Shown here: positions 13,738 to 20,117 of the stretch, in pieces | How the letters are laid out: every line of letters begins with the position of its first letter | Numbering within the stretch: the stretch's first letter is position 1 | DNA from: a virus | Reading direction: 5' to 3' (one strand) | Length of the DNA: 29,739 nucleotides | Virus record (IMG/VR): IMGVR_UViG_3300045918_000492 | Coordinates: 1 to 29,739 of that record | The notes under the pieces: model-generated | Seen by the model: the letters and a program-made list of their open reading frames with translations, nothing else | Database searches by the model: none | Told to the model about the DNA's origin: nothing | Position numbers and translations under genes: made by a program

Positions 13738-14615
13738 ACAACCCCACCAGTACCCTCACGCCTACCGTATTTCACTTCCAGGACCAGCCTATCCGCGAGA
13801 TCAGCGATACCAAAGGAGAACCATGGTTCTGCGCTAAGGATGTCTGCGATATCCTTGGCCTGGATAATGTGTCAATGGCCATGGCAAAAATCCCAGAGAT
13901 ACACAAGGGGGTCAATCGGATTGATACCCCCTCTGGAATCCAGCAGATGCATACTGTGGATGAACCTGGCCTCTACCGTCTCGTCCTTCGTTGCAACAAA
14001 CCGCAGGCCGAACCCTTCATGGAGTTCGTCACCGCCGAAGTCCTGCCCGCCATCCGCCAGCATGGCGGCTACACCCAGGCCCAAGCCAACCTTGCCGGTC
14101 TGGCTGGTCAGTTCCACCAGGCCTCCTTGGCGCTGGCCGCCCCTGGCCTCTCCGACCGGCGGCGCTGGGAAATGGCAAGCGGGATCTGCACCGCCCTCTT
14201 TGGCGAGGAGTCCGCCTACCTGCTCGGTGAAAAGGAGATCAAGCTCTACACCTCCCAGCTCAACTACCGGAAGACCCATGGCCACTTTGACTCCGACACC
14301 TTGGCCATCATCAACATCACCCCCCAGGGTCTCAAGCTCTCCATGCACGCCAAAATGTACTACCTGGCGGAGTGCTGCACGGTCAAGGCCGGACTCGCCG
14401 CCTCGGAGCGTGGTCTCTACCAGGCCTTTGACCAATGGTGGCAACACAGCTTTGCCGTCGCCGCCCCGCCGCTGGAGATGTTCCGCGCCATGCTCAGCGA
14501 TTCCCACCGCCGTTTCACCTTAGCCGACGAAACCTGGTACCTCGGACTGGAGCCGAAAGAGTCCACCCCCTGGCAACGGGCCGCCCTCGCCACCGGCAAG
14601 GAGGTGGCAGCATGA
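13734..14615 (+). CDS. ant: BRO-N phage antirepressor
   Basis: A 293-residue antirepressor. Residues 9-108 are a BRO-N domain: VFHFQDQPIREISDTKGEPWFCAKDVCDILGLDNVSMAMAKI, then TVDEPGLYRLVLRCNKPQAEPFMEFVTAEVLPAIRQHGGY. The C-terminal part is a separate helical domain of about 180 residues (ALAAPGLSDRRRWEMASGICTALFGEE...). Antirepressors bind and disable phage repressors. The chosen ATG has AAAGGAG upstream and overlaps the Icd-like ORF stop (ATGA). A longer ORF start at 13587 runs through the C4 RNA and was rejected. Control by C4 RNA is expected. Confidence 0.85.
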   Translation: MNNPTSTLTPTVFHFQDQPIREISDTKGEPWFCAKDVCDILGLDNVSMAMAKIPEIHKGVNRIDTPSGIQQMHTVDEPGLYRLVLRCNKPQAEPFMEFVTAEVLPAIRQHGGYTQAQANLAGLAGQFHQASLALAAPGLSDRRRWEMASGICTALFGEESAYLLGEKEIKLYTSQLNYRKTHGHFDSDTLAIINITPQGLKLSMHAKMYYLAECCTVKAGLAASERGLYQAFDQWWQHSFAVAAPPLEMFRAMLSDSHRRFTLADETWYLGLEPKESTPWQRAALATGKEVAA

Positions 14616-14863
14616 GCGCCTCAATCATCAACTTCCCAACCCGCCGCCCAAAAACCAGCCCAGCGGCCTTGCCGCAGGAAACCACGCAAACCGACCAGTT
14701 CAAGGCCGATATGGTCTGGATACTCTCCGAAGTGTGTGACATCCTGGCTAAGGTTGAAACCCGCCCCGGCTACCACCGGTCCCGGCAAGATGAAGCCCTG
14801 CGCTACCTGAATCACTTTGTCGGCATCTTCGATAAGCGCCGGGAGGTAACATGCCATGTCTAA
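14612..14863 (+). CDS. Small unknown protein after the antirepressor
   Basis: An 83-residue protein, MSASIINFPTRRPKTSPAALPQETTQTDQFKADMVWILSEVCDILAKVETRPGYHRSRQDEALRYLNHFVGIFDKRREV... The N-terminus is Pro/Thr-rich and flexible; the rest is helical. It overlaps the antirepressor stop by ATGA, so it is co-translated with ant. No family is recognised. Confidence 0.6.
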   Translation: MSASIINFPTRRPKTSPAALPQETTQTDQFKADMVWILSEVCDILAKVETRPGYHRSRQDEALRYLNHFVGIFDKRREVTCHV

Positions 14864-14942
14864 GGCCATAACCGTCAACGGCAGCCGGATAGAGTCGCTG
14901 GCCGACTTTTATGAATTTGTGCGAAGGAATTTCAGGAAGTAA
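14856..14942 (+). CDS. 28-residue ORF at the left edge of the cassette array
   Basis: A 28-codon ORF, MSKAITVNGSRIESLADFYEF, ending in RRNFRK. GGGAGG lies nine bases before its ATG and it overlaps the previous gene by 8 bases. The composition is protein-like: a strand, then an amphipathic helix. It is the last phage-type gene before the first attC. Confidence 0.4.
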   Translation: MSKAITVNGSRIESLADFYEFVRRNFRK

Positions 14943-14948
14943 CGCACC

Positions 14949-14976
14949 TGCCCCCGGCCTTCGGGCTTGGGGGCAC
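14949..14976. other. Strong hairpin immediately before the first attC
   Basis: TGCCCCC (14949-14955) and GGGGGCA (14969-14975) form a G+C stem around a TTCG-containing loop. There is no T run directly after it. It could terminate or pause transcription entering the array, or mark the old border between phage DNA and cassettes. Confidence 0.45.
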
Positions 14977-15066
14977 ATAACGTCGTTTTTAAGGGGCGCG
15001 GCCACTGAACGACCAGAAACCAGGGAAAGCGGCTCACCGCGTCCCTCTTCAAAAACCTTGTTAGCT
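14975..15066 (+). other. attC-type site A
   Basis: R'' ACATAAC (14975-14981) and R' GTTAGCT (15060-15066) bound a 92-base imperfect palindrome. The 5' arm GTTTTT-AAG-GGG-CGCGG pairs with the 3' arm, whose complement reads GTTTTTGAAGAGGGACGCGG; three bases are unpaired on one side only. One-sided extrahelical bases are the hallmark of folded attC sites used by IntI. The cassette that should precede this site is not recognisable. Confidence 0.8.
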
Positions 15067-15084
15067 GCGGAGGGTATTAGCAGC

Positions 15085-15330
15085 ATGAAATCAAAAGTTT
15101 GCAGAAAGCACAAAGATAAACCTGCCGTGATTTATGGGGAGTGCGTAGGTTGCGAAATTGAACAACTGCACAGCGAAATAAAAGCCCTGAAAGCCGACAA
15201 ACTCAGACTTGATTGGCTGGCAGATACAAATAATCAAATCGGAGAAGTGCTATTGCCGAAAGAGTGCGTTTTGAGCCACGTTGAAAGCATGAGAGATGCT
15301 ATTGACGCGGCTATGGCAATAAGCAGCTAA
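15085..15330 (+). CDS. Cassette 1: small zinc-finger-like unknown protein
   Basis: An 81-residue protein, MKSKVCRKHKDKPAVIYGECVGCEIEQLHSEIKALKADKLRLDWLADTNNQIGEVLLPKECVLSHVESMRDAIDAAMAISS. A C-x2-H ... C-x2-C group near the N-terminus looks like a metal site; a coiled coil follows, then an LDWLADTNN ... RDAIDAAM segment of a type seen in small phage proteins. Function is unknown. Cassette borders: the DNA after the site A junction (TTAGCTGC, 15061) is complementary to the end of this cassette (GCAGCTAA, 15323-15330). The stop codon is part of the R'' box of its own attC. Confidence 0.65.
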   Translation: MKSKVCRKHKDKPAVIYGECVGCEIEQLHSEIKALKADKLRLDWLADTNNQIGEVLLPKECVLSHVESMRDAIDAAMAISS

Positions 15331-15448
15331 CGACTAAGCTCACCTGAAACATGGGAAACGAAACTATGATTGAAATGACGGAAACACCCACGGCGGATAG
15401 TGCCGAAATCGCCCGCCCCATGTTTTCAGGTGTAGCGCCTGGTTGGGC
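15325..15448 (+). other. attC-type site B (end of cassette 1)
   Basis: R'' AGCTAAC (15325-15331) and R' GTTGGGC (15442-15448). The 5' arm CTC-ACCTGAAA-CATGGG pairs with the 3' arm, whose complement reads CTACACCTGAAAACATGGG, again with extra bases on one strand only. The site is 124 bases and contains the ATG codons used by methyltransferase 1. It is strongly similar to site C. Confidence 0.75.
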
Positions 15449-16043
15449 CAGCGATGACGGGAACGTCCAGCTATGGAATGCGGATTGTCTTGATGTCCTG
15501 CCCTTGCTATCTGGCATTGATGCCGTGATTACCGACCCGCCCTATGGAATTTACAAGCACGGCGGCAAATGGGGGAAGAAGGCCGAACTTTATTGGGACA
15601 CTCAAACCCCAGACATTAGCGGACTCTTGACGATGGCCCCCTATGTTGTGATTTGGGGTGGCAATTACTTTCCCTTACCACCGTCACGTGGGTGGCTGTC
15701 TTGGTTTAAGCCTGATTCTGTGCCAAGTGCTGCAAGCATGGAGCTTGCCTGGACGAACCAAGACATGAATTCTAGGCAGATTTCCCAAAGCATTGCAGCG
15801 ACGAATGCCGAGCGTGTTGGACACCCGACACAAAAGCCGATTCGCGTCATGGTCTGGACGATGGTAACGGCAAGAGTGCCGCAAGGCGCAACCGTCCTTG
15901 ACCCATTCATGGGCAGCGGGACTACTGGTGTCGCCTGCATCCGTTCTGGCCGCAAGTTCATTGGCATTGAACGTGATGCCAAATACTTCGAGATTGCCAA
16001 AGAGCGAATACGAAAGGAATTACAAGTAGGCCGGTTATTCTAG
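15351..16043 (+). CDS. Cassette 2: beta-class DNA methyltransferase
   Basis: A 230-residue DNA methyltransferase (probably N6-adenine). The order is that of beta-class enzymes: catalytic DPPY at 62-65, a variable target-recognition region, GHPTQKP (157-163), then the SAM motif DPFMGSG (184-190) and FIGIERD. The first 33 residues (ATG at 15351, alternatives at 15366 and 15375) are encoded by the attC of cassette 1; no ATG, GTG or TTG in this frame lies between the junction at 15443 and DPPY. Both ends are nearly identical to the next gene, while residues 66-178 are unrelated. No partner restriction enzyme is present. It may protect phage DNA. Confidence 0.85.
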   Translation: MGNETMIEMTETPTADSAEIARPMFSGVAPGWASDDGNVQLWNADCLDVLPLLSGIDAVITDPPYGIYKHGGKWGKKAELYWDTQTPDISGLLTMAPYVVIWGGNYFPLPPSRGWLSWFKPDSVPSAASMELAWTNQDMNSRQISQSIAATNAERVGHPTQKPIRVMVWTMVTARVPQGATVLDPFMGSGTTGVACIRSGRKFIGIERDAKYFEIAKERIRKELQVGRLF

Positions 16044-16045
16044 CG

Positions 16046-16170
16046 GCCCAACGATTTAGCTCGCCTGAAAACATGGGAAACGAAACTATGATTGAAATGA
16101 CGGAAACACCCACGGCGGCAAGTGCCGACATCGCCCGCCCCATGTTTTCAGGTGAAGCGCCTTGTTGGGC
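16046..16170 (+). other. attC-type site C (end of cassette 2)
   Basis: R'' GCCCAAC (16046-16052, exact RYYYAAC) and R' GTTGGGC (16164-16170). The arms again pair through CGCCTGAAAACATGGG on the left and CCCATGTTTTCAGGTG on the right. 125 bases. Cassette 2 therefore runs from TTGGGCC at 15443 to its own GGCCCAAC end, a complementary pair as expected. Confidence 0.78.
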
Positions 16171-16834
16171 CAGCGATGACGGGAACGTCCAGCTATGGAA
16201 TGCGGATTGTCTTGATGTCCTGCCCTTGTTGTCTGGCGTTGACGTTGTTGTGACTGACCCACCGTACATGGTGCAAGCCGGGAAAGGTGGTGGCGCTTTC
16301 GGGAACTGGGATAGCCTTGTGAACACTGGGGGTTTTACCGACGCTGGCGTTGACCATTCTTTCGTGACTGCCTTTGAAAACTGGGTGGTGTTTTGCTCCA
16401 TTAAGCAACTGCATGGCCTGATTGAAATAGCCGAGCAATACCCACGGTGGAACCTGATAACCTGGGCGAAACCAAACCCGGTGCCGACGTGCTGCAATAA
16501 GTATTTGCCGGATGTTGAGTACATTGTTCATGGCTTTGGCAAAGGCAAGCTGTTCGGAGACTACAAAGACAAACAGAGTTTTTTCCACCAACAGACCGGA
16601 AAGAAGGTAAGCGACCACCCGAATGAAAAGCCGGTGCCACTGATGATGAAAATGGTTGCCCTGGCTGCGTGGGAAGGTGCAACCGTCCTTGACCCATTCA
16701 TGGGCAGTGGCACAACGGGGGTTGCTTGCATCCGTTCCGGGCGCAAGTTCATCGGCATTGAGCGTGATGCCAAATATTTCGAGATTGCCAAAGAACGAAT
16801 ACGAAAGGAATTACAAGTAGGGCGGTTATTCTAG
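16073..16834 (+). CDS. Cassette 3: second beta-class DNA methyltransferase
   Basis: A 253-residue paralog of the previous gene. DPPY is at 62-65, DHPNEKP at 181-187, the SAM motif DPFMGSG at 207-213, and the last 52 residues from GATVLDPF are identical to the first enzyme. The middle (residues 66-200, MVQAGKGGGAFGNWDSL ... WAKPNPVPTCCNKYLPDVEYIVHGF) is different and longer, so another target sequence is likely. As in the first gene, translation can only begin inside the upstream attC (site C). The two genes differ by exchange of the recognition region, like variants produced by recombination. Confidence 0.85.
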   Translation: MGNETMIEMTETPTAASADIARPMFSGEAPCWASDDGNVQLWNADCLDVLPLLSGVDVVVTDPPYMVQAGKGGGAFGNWDSLVNTGGFTDAGVDHSFVTAFENWVVFCSIKQLHGLIEIAEQYPRWNLITWAKPNPVPTCCNKYLPDVEYIVHGFGKGKLFGDYKDKQSFFHQQTGKKVSDHPNEKPVPLMMKMVALAAWEGATVLDPFMGSGTTGVACIRSGRKFIGIERDAKYFEIAKERIRKELQVGRLF

Positions 16835-16836
16835 CG

Positions 16837-16924
16837 GCCCAACGTTTGAAGTAAGCCGCTGGCCGGGATAGCCGCCCCTGACAGCGATGCTCCAACCCAG
16901 TCGGCTTGAGTGATCTTGTTATGC
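16837..16924 (+). other. attC-type site D (end of cassette 3)
   Basis: R'' GCCCAAC (16837-16843) and R' GTTATGC (16918-16924). The 5' arm AAGCCG-CTGG pairs with the 3' arm, whose complement reads AAGCCGACTGG, with one extra base on one side. 88 bases. The left edge matches the end of cassette 2 up to GGCCCAACG and then diverges, so cassette 3 carries a different attC from cassettes 1 and 2. Confidence 0.78.
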
Positions 16925-17178
16925 CGTACAGTACGAAGAAAAAACGAGGTTGCCCCACATGCGATGGTGTTGATGCGAAAAGTTGCATGAGGTGTAACGG
17001 AAAAACCAGGATGAGCGACTGGCATTACACAAAATCAGGATGGGCGCACATCTCACAACTGGATGCTAAAGATGCCATGGAGTTATTCGGAGATACGATT
17101 TCCTCTCTAAAAAAGGAATGCCCAGATGTTTTTCAGTTTTTGGTGGATAAAGGGCTGATCGTGGCCAGTGCGGCATAA
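16921..17178 (+). CDS. Cassette 4: small CxxC protein
   Basis: An 85-residue protein, MPYSTKKKRGCPTCDGVDAKSCMRCNGKTRMSDWHYTKSGWAHISQLDAKDAMELFGDTISSLKKECPDVFQFLVDKGLIVASAA. Two CxxC pairs (CPTC, CMRC) with Gly resemble a DnaJ-type zinc knuckle; the rest is helical. Function is unknown. Its ATG lies inside the R' box of site D, two bases after the junction, and its stop lies in the R'' box at its end. TTATGCCG at the start and CGGCATAA at the end are perfect complements, so this is an intact cassette. A TTG start at 16906 is less likely. Confidence 0.65.
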   Translation: MPYSTKKKRGCPTCDGVDAKSCMRCNGKTRMSDWHYTKSGWAHISQLDAKDAMELFGDTISSLKKECPDVFQFLVDKGLIVASAA

Positions 17179-17216
17179 CAGATATTATCCCGCCACTAGG
17201 CGGATATACACAACAG
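17173..17216 (+). other. Degenerate attC (site E) or attI candidate before intI
   Basis: R'' GCATAAC (17173-17179) closes cassette 4. After it, a short palindrome TATTATCCCGCC-ACTA-GGCGGATATA (about 17184-17209) follows, but no GTTRRRY box is found before the intI ribosome site. It may be an attC truncated when intI became fixed downstream, or part of a non-canonical attI. Confidence 0.5.
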
Positions 17217-17226
17217 GAGGGGAGAC

Positions 17227-18192
17227 ATGGACATTCAGCAAGCACTTGAGATGACACGAAATACCATCCGCTTTAAGCACTACTCCTTGAAGACTGAAAA
17301 GTCTTACCTTGGGTGGGTCAAGCGCTATTGTTTATACTGCCGGAGTCATGCCGAAGGAACCTCAGAGGACAAGATTAAAGGCTTTCTGGGTGGAATGGTA
17401 ACTGAACGCAACATATCGGCATCCACTCAGTGCCAGGCCCTGAATGCGATTGTCTTTTTTTATGCACAAGTTCTGAAGCAGGAGATGGGGGATTTTCCCG
17501 ATTTCTCACGAGCTAAAAAGCCGCGTCGCTTGCCGGTGGTGCTTTCTGTGACAGAGGTCAAGAATTTGCTTGGTCACCTATCGGGTCAAAATTGGTTAAT
17601 GGTCTCCTTGCTCTATGGCGCCGGTCTCAGGCTCAGCGAATGTCTCCGTCTACGGGTAAAGGACGTCGATCTTGGCCGGGGAATCATTACGGTACGGGCT
17701 GGCAAGGGCGACAAAGACCGCACGGTTATGCTGCCAGCGTCTCTTGCCGATGCCCTCCGAGGGCAGCTAGATGAAGTCGAGCGCATCCATCGGCAAGAAA
17801 AGGCGCGGGGGATCTCTGATGTCGAGCTACCCAACGCCCTCGCCAAAAAATACCCGACTGCCGCCTCTGACTTGGCTTGGCAATGGATGTTTCCAGCCCG
17901 AAAACGTTCGGTTTGCCCGCGTACCGGTGCCGTGCGCCGCCACCACATCCACGATAGCGCCGTGCAGAAGGCCGTGAAGGCAGCGGCCAGAATGGCCAAG
18001 ATTGCCAAACAGGTCGGTCCGCACACCCTACGCCACTCCTTTGCCACTCACCTGCTTGAGGCTGGCGAGACCATCCGAACGGTGCAGGAGTTGCTGGGCC
18101 ATAAGGATGTCACCACCACCATGATTTACACCCATGTTGCCCAGCAACACTTGGCGGTATCTCCCCTCGATCGATTAGCCGTCAACCAATGA
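17227..18192 (+). CDS. intI: Integron integrase IntI
   Basis: A 321-residue tyrosine recombinase of the integron type. Catalytic residues: Arg135 (GAGLRLSE), Lys160 (AGKGDKDR), His266 and Arg269 (PHTLRHSF), His292 (LLGHKD), Tyr301 (MIYTH). The IntI-specific insertion that other tyrosine recombinases lack is present at about 203-241 (LPNALAKKYPTAASDLAWQW, then RSVCPRTGAVRRHHI). IntI recombines folded attC sites to capture, shuffle and excise cassettes. AGGAGG precedes the ATG. It is in the same direction as the cassettes and downstream of them, opposite to the usual layout. Its stop overlaps the terL start (ATGA). All catalytic residues are intact. Confidence 0.93.
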   Translation: MDIQQALEMTRNTIRFKHYSLKTEKSYLGWVKRYCLYCRSHAEGTSEDKIKGFLGGMVTERNISASTQCQALNAIVFFYAQVLKQEMGDFPDFSRAKKPRRLPVVLSVTEVKNLLGHLSGQNWLMVSLLYGAGLRLSECLRLRVKDVDLGRGIITVRAGKGDKDRTVMLPASLADALRGQLDEVERIHRQEKARGISDVELPNALAKKYPTAASDLAWQWMFPARKRSVCPRTGAVRRHHIHDSAVQKAVKAAARMAKIAKQVGPHTLRHSFATHLLEAGETIRTVQELLGHKDVTTTMIYTHVAQQHLAVSPLDRLAVNQ

Positions 18193-20117
18193 CCACCCCG
18201 CAACCAATCACCATCACCACCAAGCCCACCTGGGCGCCACTATCCTGGCCGCTCGGCGCTCGGGTGCACTTTCACTTCTCAGCTGCTGAGCGCCGAGTCC
18301 TGCGCCGCCGTCGGCCGATACCGGTCTCAGAGTGGTGCGAGCGTCATCGGGTGGTGACCATGTCGTCGTTGCCTGGCATGTGGCGCAACGAGGTCACACC
18401 CTACCTGGCCGGCATCATGGACGCCTCGTTTTTCGAGTCGGTGCAGGAAATCACCCTCTGCAAGGCCCCGCAGACCGGCGGCTCGGAGGCGGTCAACAAC
18501 TGCATCGGCTACGCCTCAGACCGCGCCCCCGGCCCTGCCCTCTATGTCTACCCGGACGAACTCACCGCCCGTGAAAACTGTCAAGACCGCATCACCCCAA
18601 TGTTTTCGTCGTCACCCCGCCTTCGCGAAGGCATGACCGGCCGTGACGATGATGCCGGGGCGCTGAAGATCAAACTGGCCTCGATGCCGATCTACATGGC
18701 CTGGTCACGCTCGGTGTCGCGGCTGGCCAACAAGCCGATCCGCTACCTGGTCTTTGACGAAACCGACAAATACCAATCCGCCAACCTGGCCGAGACCGAC
18801 CCCATCAAACTGGGAGAGGCCCGCACCACCACCTTCCGCTGGACCCGCAAGATCTGGAAAATCTCCTCTCCCACGGTCGAGGCCGGGTATATCTGGCAGG
18901 CGCTGATCAGCGCCCAGGTCATCTTCGAGTTCGTCGCCAAGTGCCCGACCTGCGGTGGTACACAGGTTATGTTTTTTGACGGTATCCGCTGGCCGGAAGA
19001 GATCCGCGACCCCGACCTCATCGAGACCAGGGAGCTTGCCACCTACCAGTGTGCCCATTGCCCGGCCAGCTGGAGCGACTACCAACGCGACCTGGCCATC
19101 CGAGCCGGCCACTGGCAGGCGAAAAACGATCCAGAAGAGCGAACCATGGCCGACTATCTCGCCGGCGAGCGCCCGCGCCGCATCGGCTTCCACCTGCCAA
19201 GCTGGCTCTCGACCTTCGTCTCCCTCTCCAAGGTCGCCGGTGCCTTCCTGCGCTGCAAGACCGCCGATGGCAAGAACATTGACCTCAACGCCTTGAAGAA
19301 CTTCATGAACACCCACAAGGCCGAACCCTGGGTCAACGACCGTCAGGATCGTCAAGAGGATCAGATCCTGCGCCTGGTCGATCCCTCCATGCCGCGTGGC
19401 ATCGTGCCCCGCGATCCGTCCGCCCTCATCCTGGTGGTAGATACCCAAGCCGTCGGCTTCCACTACCAGGTGGTGGCCTTCAGCTGGGGCCGTGATTTGG
19501 AGTCCTGGCGCATTGATCACGGTTTTGTCGAGGACTTTGCCCATCTGGTTGACATCGCCGGTAGCGACTACGCCGATGCAGACGGCATCAAGTACCGCTG
19601 TCAGGCCGCCTTCATCGACTCTGGTGGTGGCACCAACCCTCATCAACCAAAACACTCACGCACGGCGGAGGTCTATGAGTTCTGTCGCCGTCATCCGCTG
19701 TTCAAACCCCTGAAGGGCCGCCAGACTCAAACTCAGCCCTGGAACGCCACTCGCCTTGACCACTACCCGTCCCGCAGCGGTGCCAAGATCCCGATCCCCG
19801 GCGGCCTCACCCTCTACACCCTGAACGTCACCCTCTACAAAGACGCCGTGGCGAGCAAGCTCATGATCGAACCGCACGACCCCGGGGCCTGGCATCTCCA
19901 TGCCGAGGTCAGCGACGACTTTGCCCGCCAGATGTGCGCCGAGTTTCAGGATGAGCGCGGCTTCTGGCAGTGCCCACGCTCCAAGCCTAACCACCACTGG
20001 GATATCGCTACCTATACTATGGCGGCGGCAGATATTTTGGGTCTCAAGAATCGCAGAAAAGAAAGGCAGGCCCCCCAACGACGAATCATCAGCAAAGGAG
20101 TTACACAGCATGGTTGA
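18189..20117 (+). CDS. terL: Terminase large subunit (GpA family)
   Basis: A 642-residue packaging ATPase and nuclease of the lambda gpA type. Family segments include RRPIPVSEWCERHRVVTMSS, LPGMWRNEVTPYLAGIMDA, the Walker A-like KAPQTGGSE (92-100) and Walker B VFDETD (188-193). A zinc-like insert (CPTCGG 252-257, CAHC 288-291) follows, and the nuclease half is C-terminal. It cuts concatemers and pumps DNA into proheads. The start overlaps intI by ATGA and has no Shine-Dalgarno of its own, so it probably depends on ribosomes finishing intI. Its own stop overlaps the next gene. Confidence 0.92.
   Translation: MTTPQPITITTKPTWAPLSWPLGARVHFHFSAAERRVLRRRRPIPVSEWCERHRVVTMSSLPGMWRNEVTPYLAGIMDASFFESVQEITLCKAPQTGGSEAVNNCIGYASDRAPGPALYVYPDELTARENCQDRITPMFSSSPRLREGMTGRDDDAGALKIKLASMPIYMAWSRSVSRLANKPIRYLVFDETDKYQSANLAETDPIKLGEARTTTFRWTRKIWKISSPTVEAGYIWQALISAQVIFEFVAKCPTCGGTQVMFFDGIRWPEEIRDPDLIETRELATYQCAHCPASWSDYQRDLAIRAGHWQAKNDPEERTMADYLAGERPRRIGFHLPSWLSTFVSLSKVAGAFLRCKTADGKNIDLNALKNFMNTHKAEPWVNDRQDRQEDQILRLVDPSMPRGIVPRDPSALILVVDTQAVGFHYQVVAFSWGRDLESWRIDHGFVEDFAHLVDIAGSDYADADGIKYRCQAAFIDSGGGTNPHQPKHSRTAEVYEFCRRHPLFKPLKGRQTQTQPWNATRLDHYPSRSGAKIPIPGGLTLYTLNVTLYKDAVASKLMIEPHDPGAWHLHAEVSDDFARQMCAEFQDERGFWQCPRSKPNHHWDIATYTMAAADILGLKNRRKERQAPQRRIISKGVTQHG

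Noticed and set aside
13872-14507. A 211-codon minus-strand ORF opposite the antirepressor
   Set aside because: Antisense shadow; the BRO-N domain on the plus strand explains the conservation.
15351-16834. Reading the repeated methyltransferase DNA as a simple recent tandem duplication
   Set aside because: The middles are unrelated and each unit has its own cassette borders, so insertion of homologous cassettes with different centres explains it better.
18705-19655. A 316-codon minus-strand ORF opposite terL
   Set aside because: Its Gly/Val-rich product is the antisense pattern of a G+C-rich gene; terL on the plus strand has strong family motifs.
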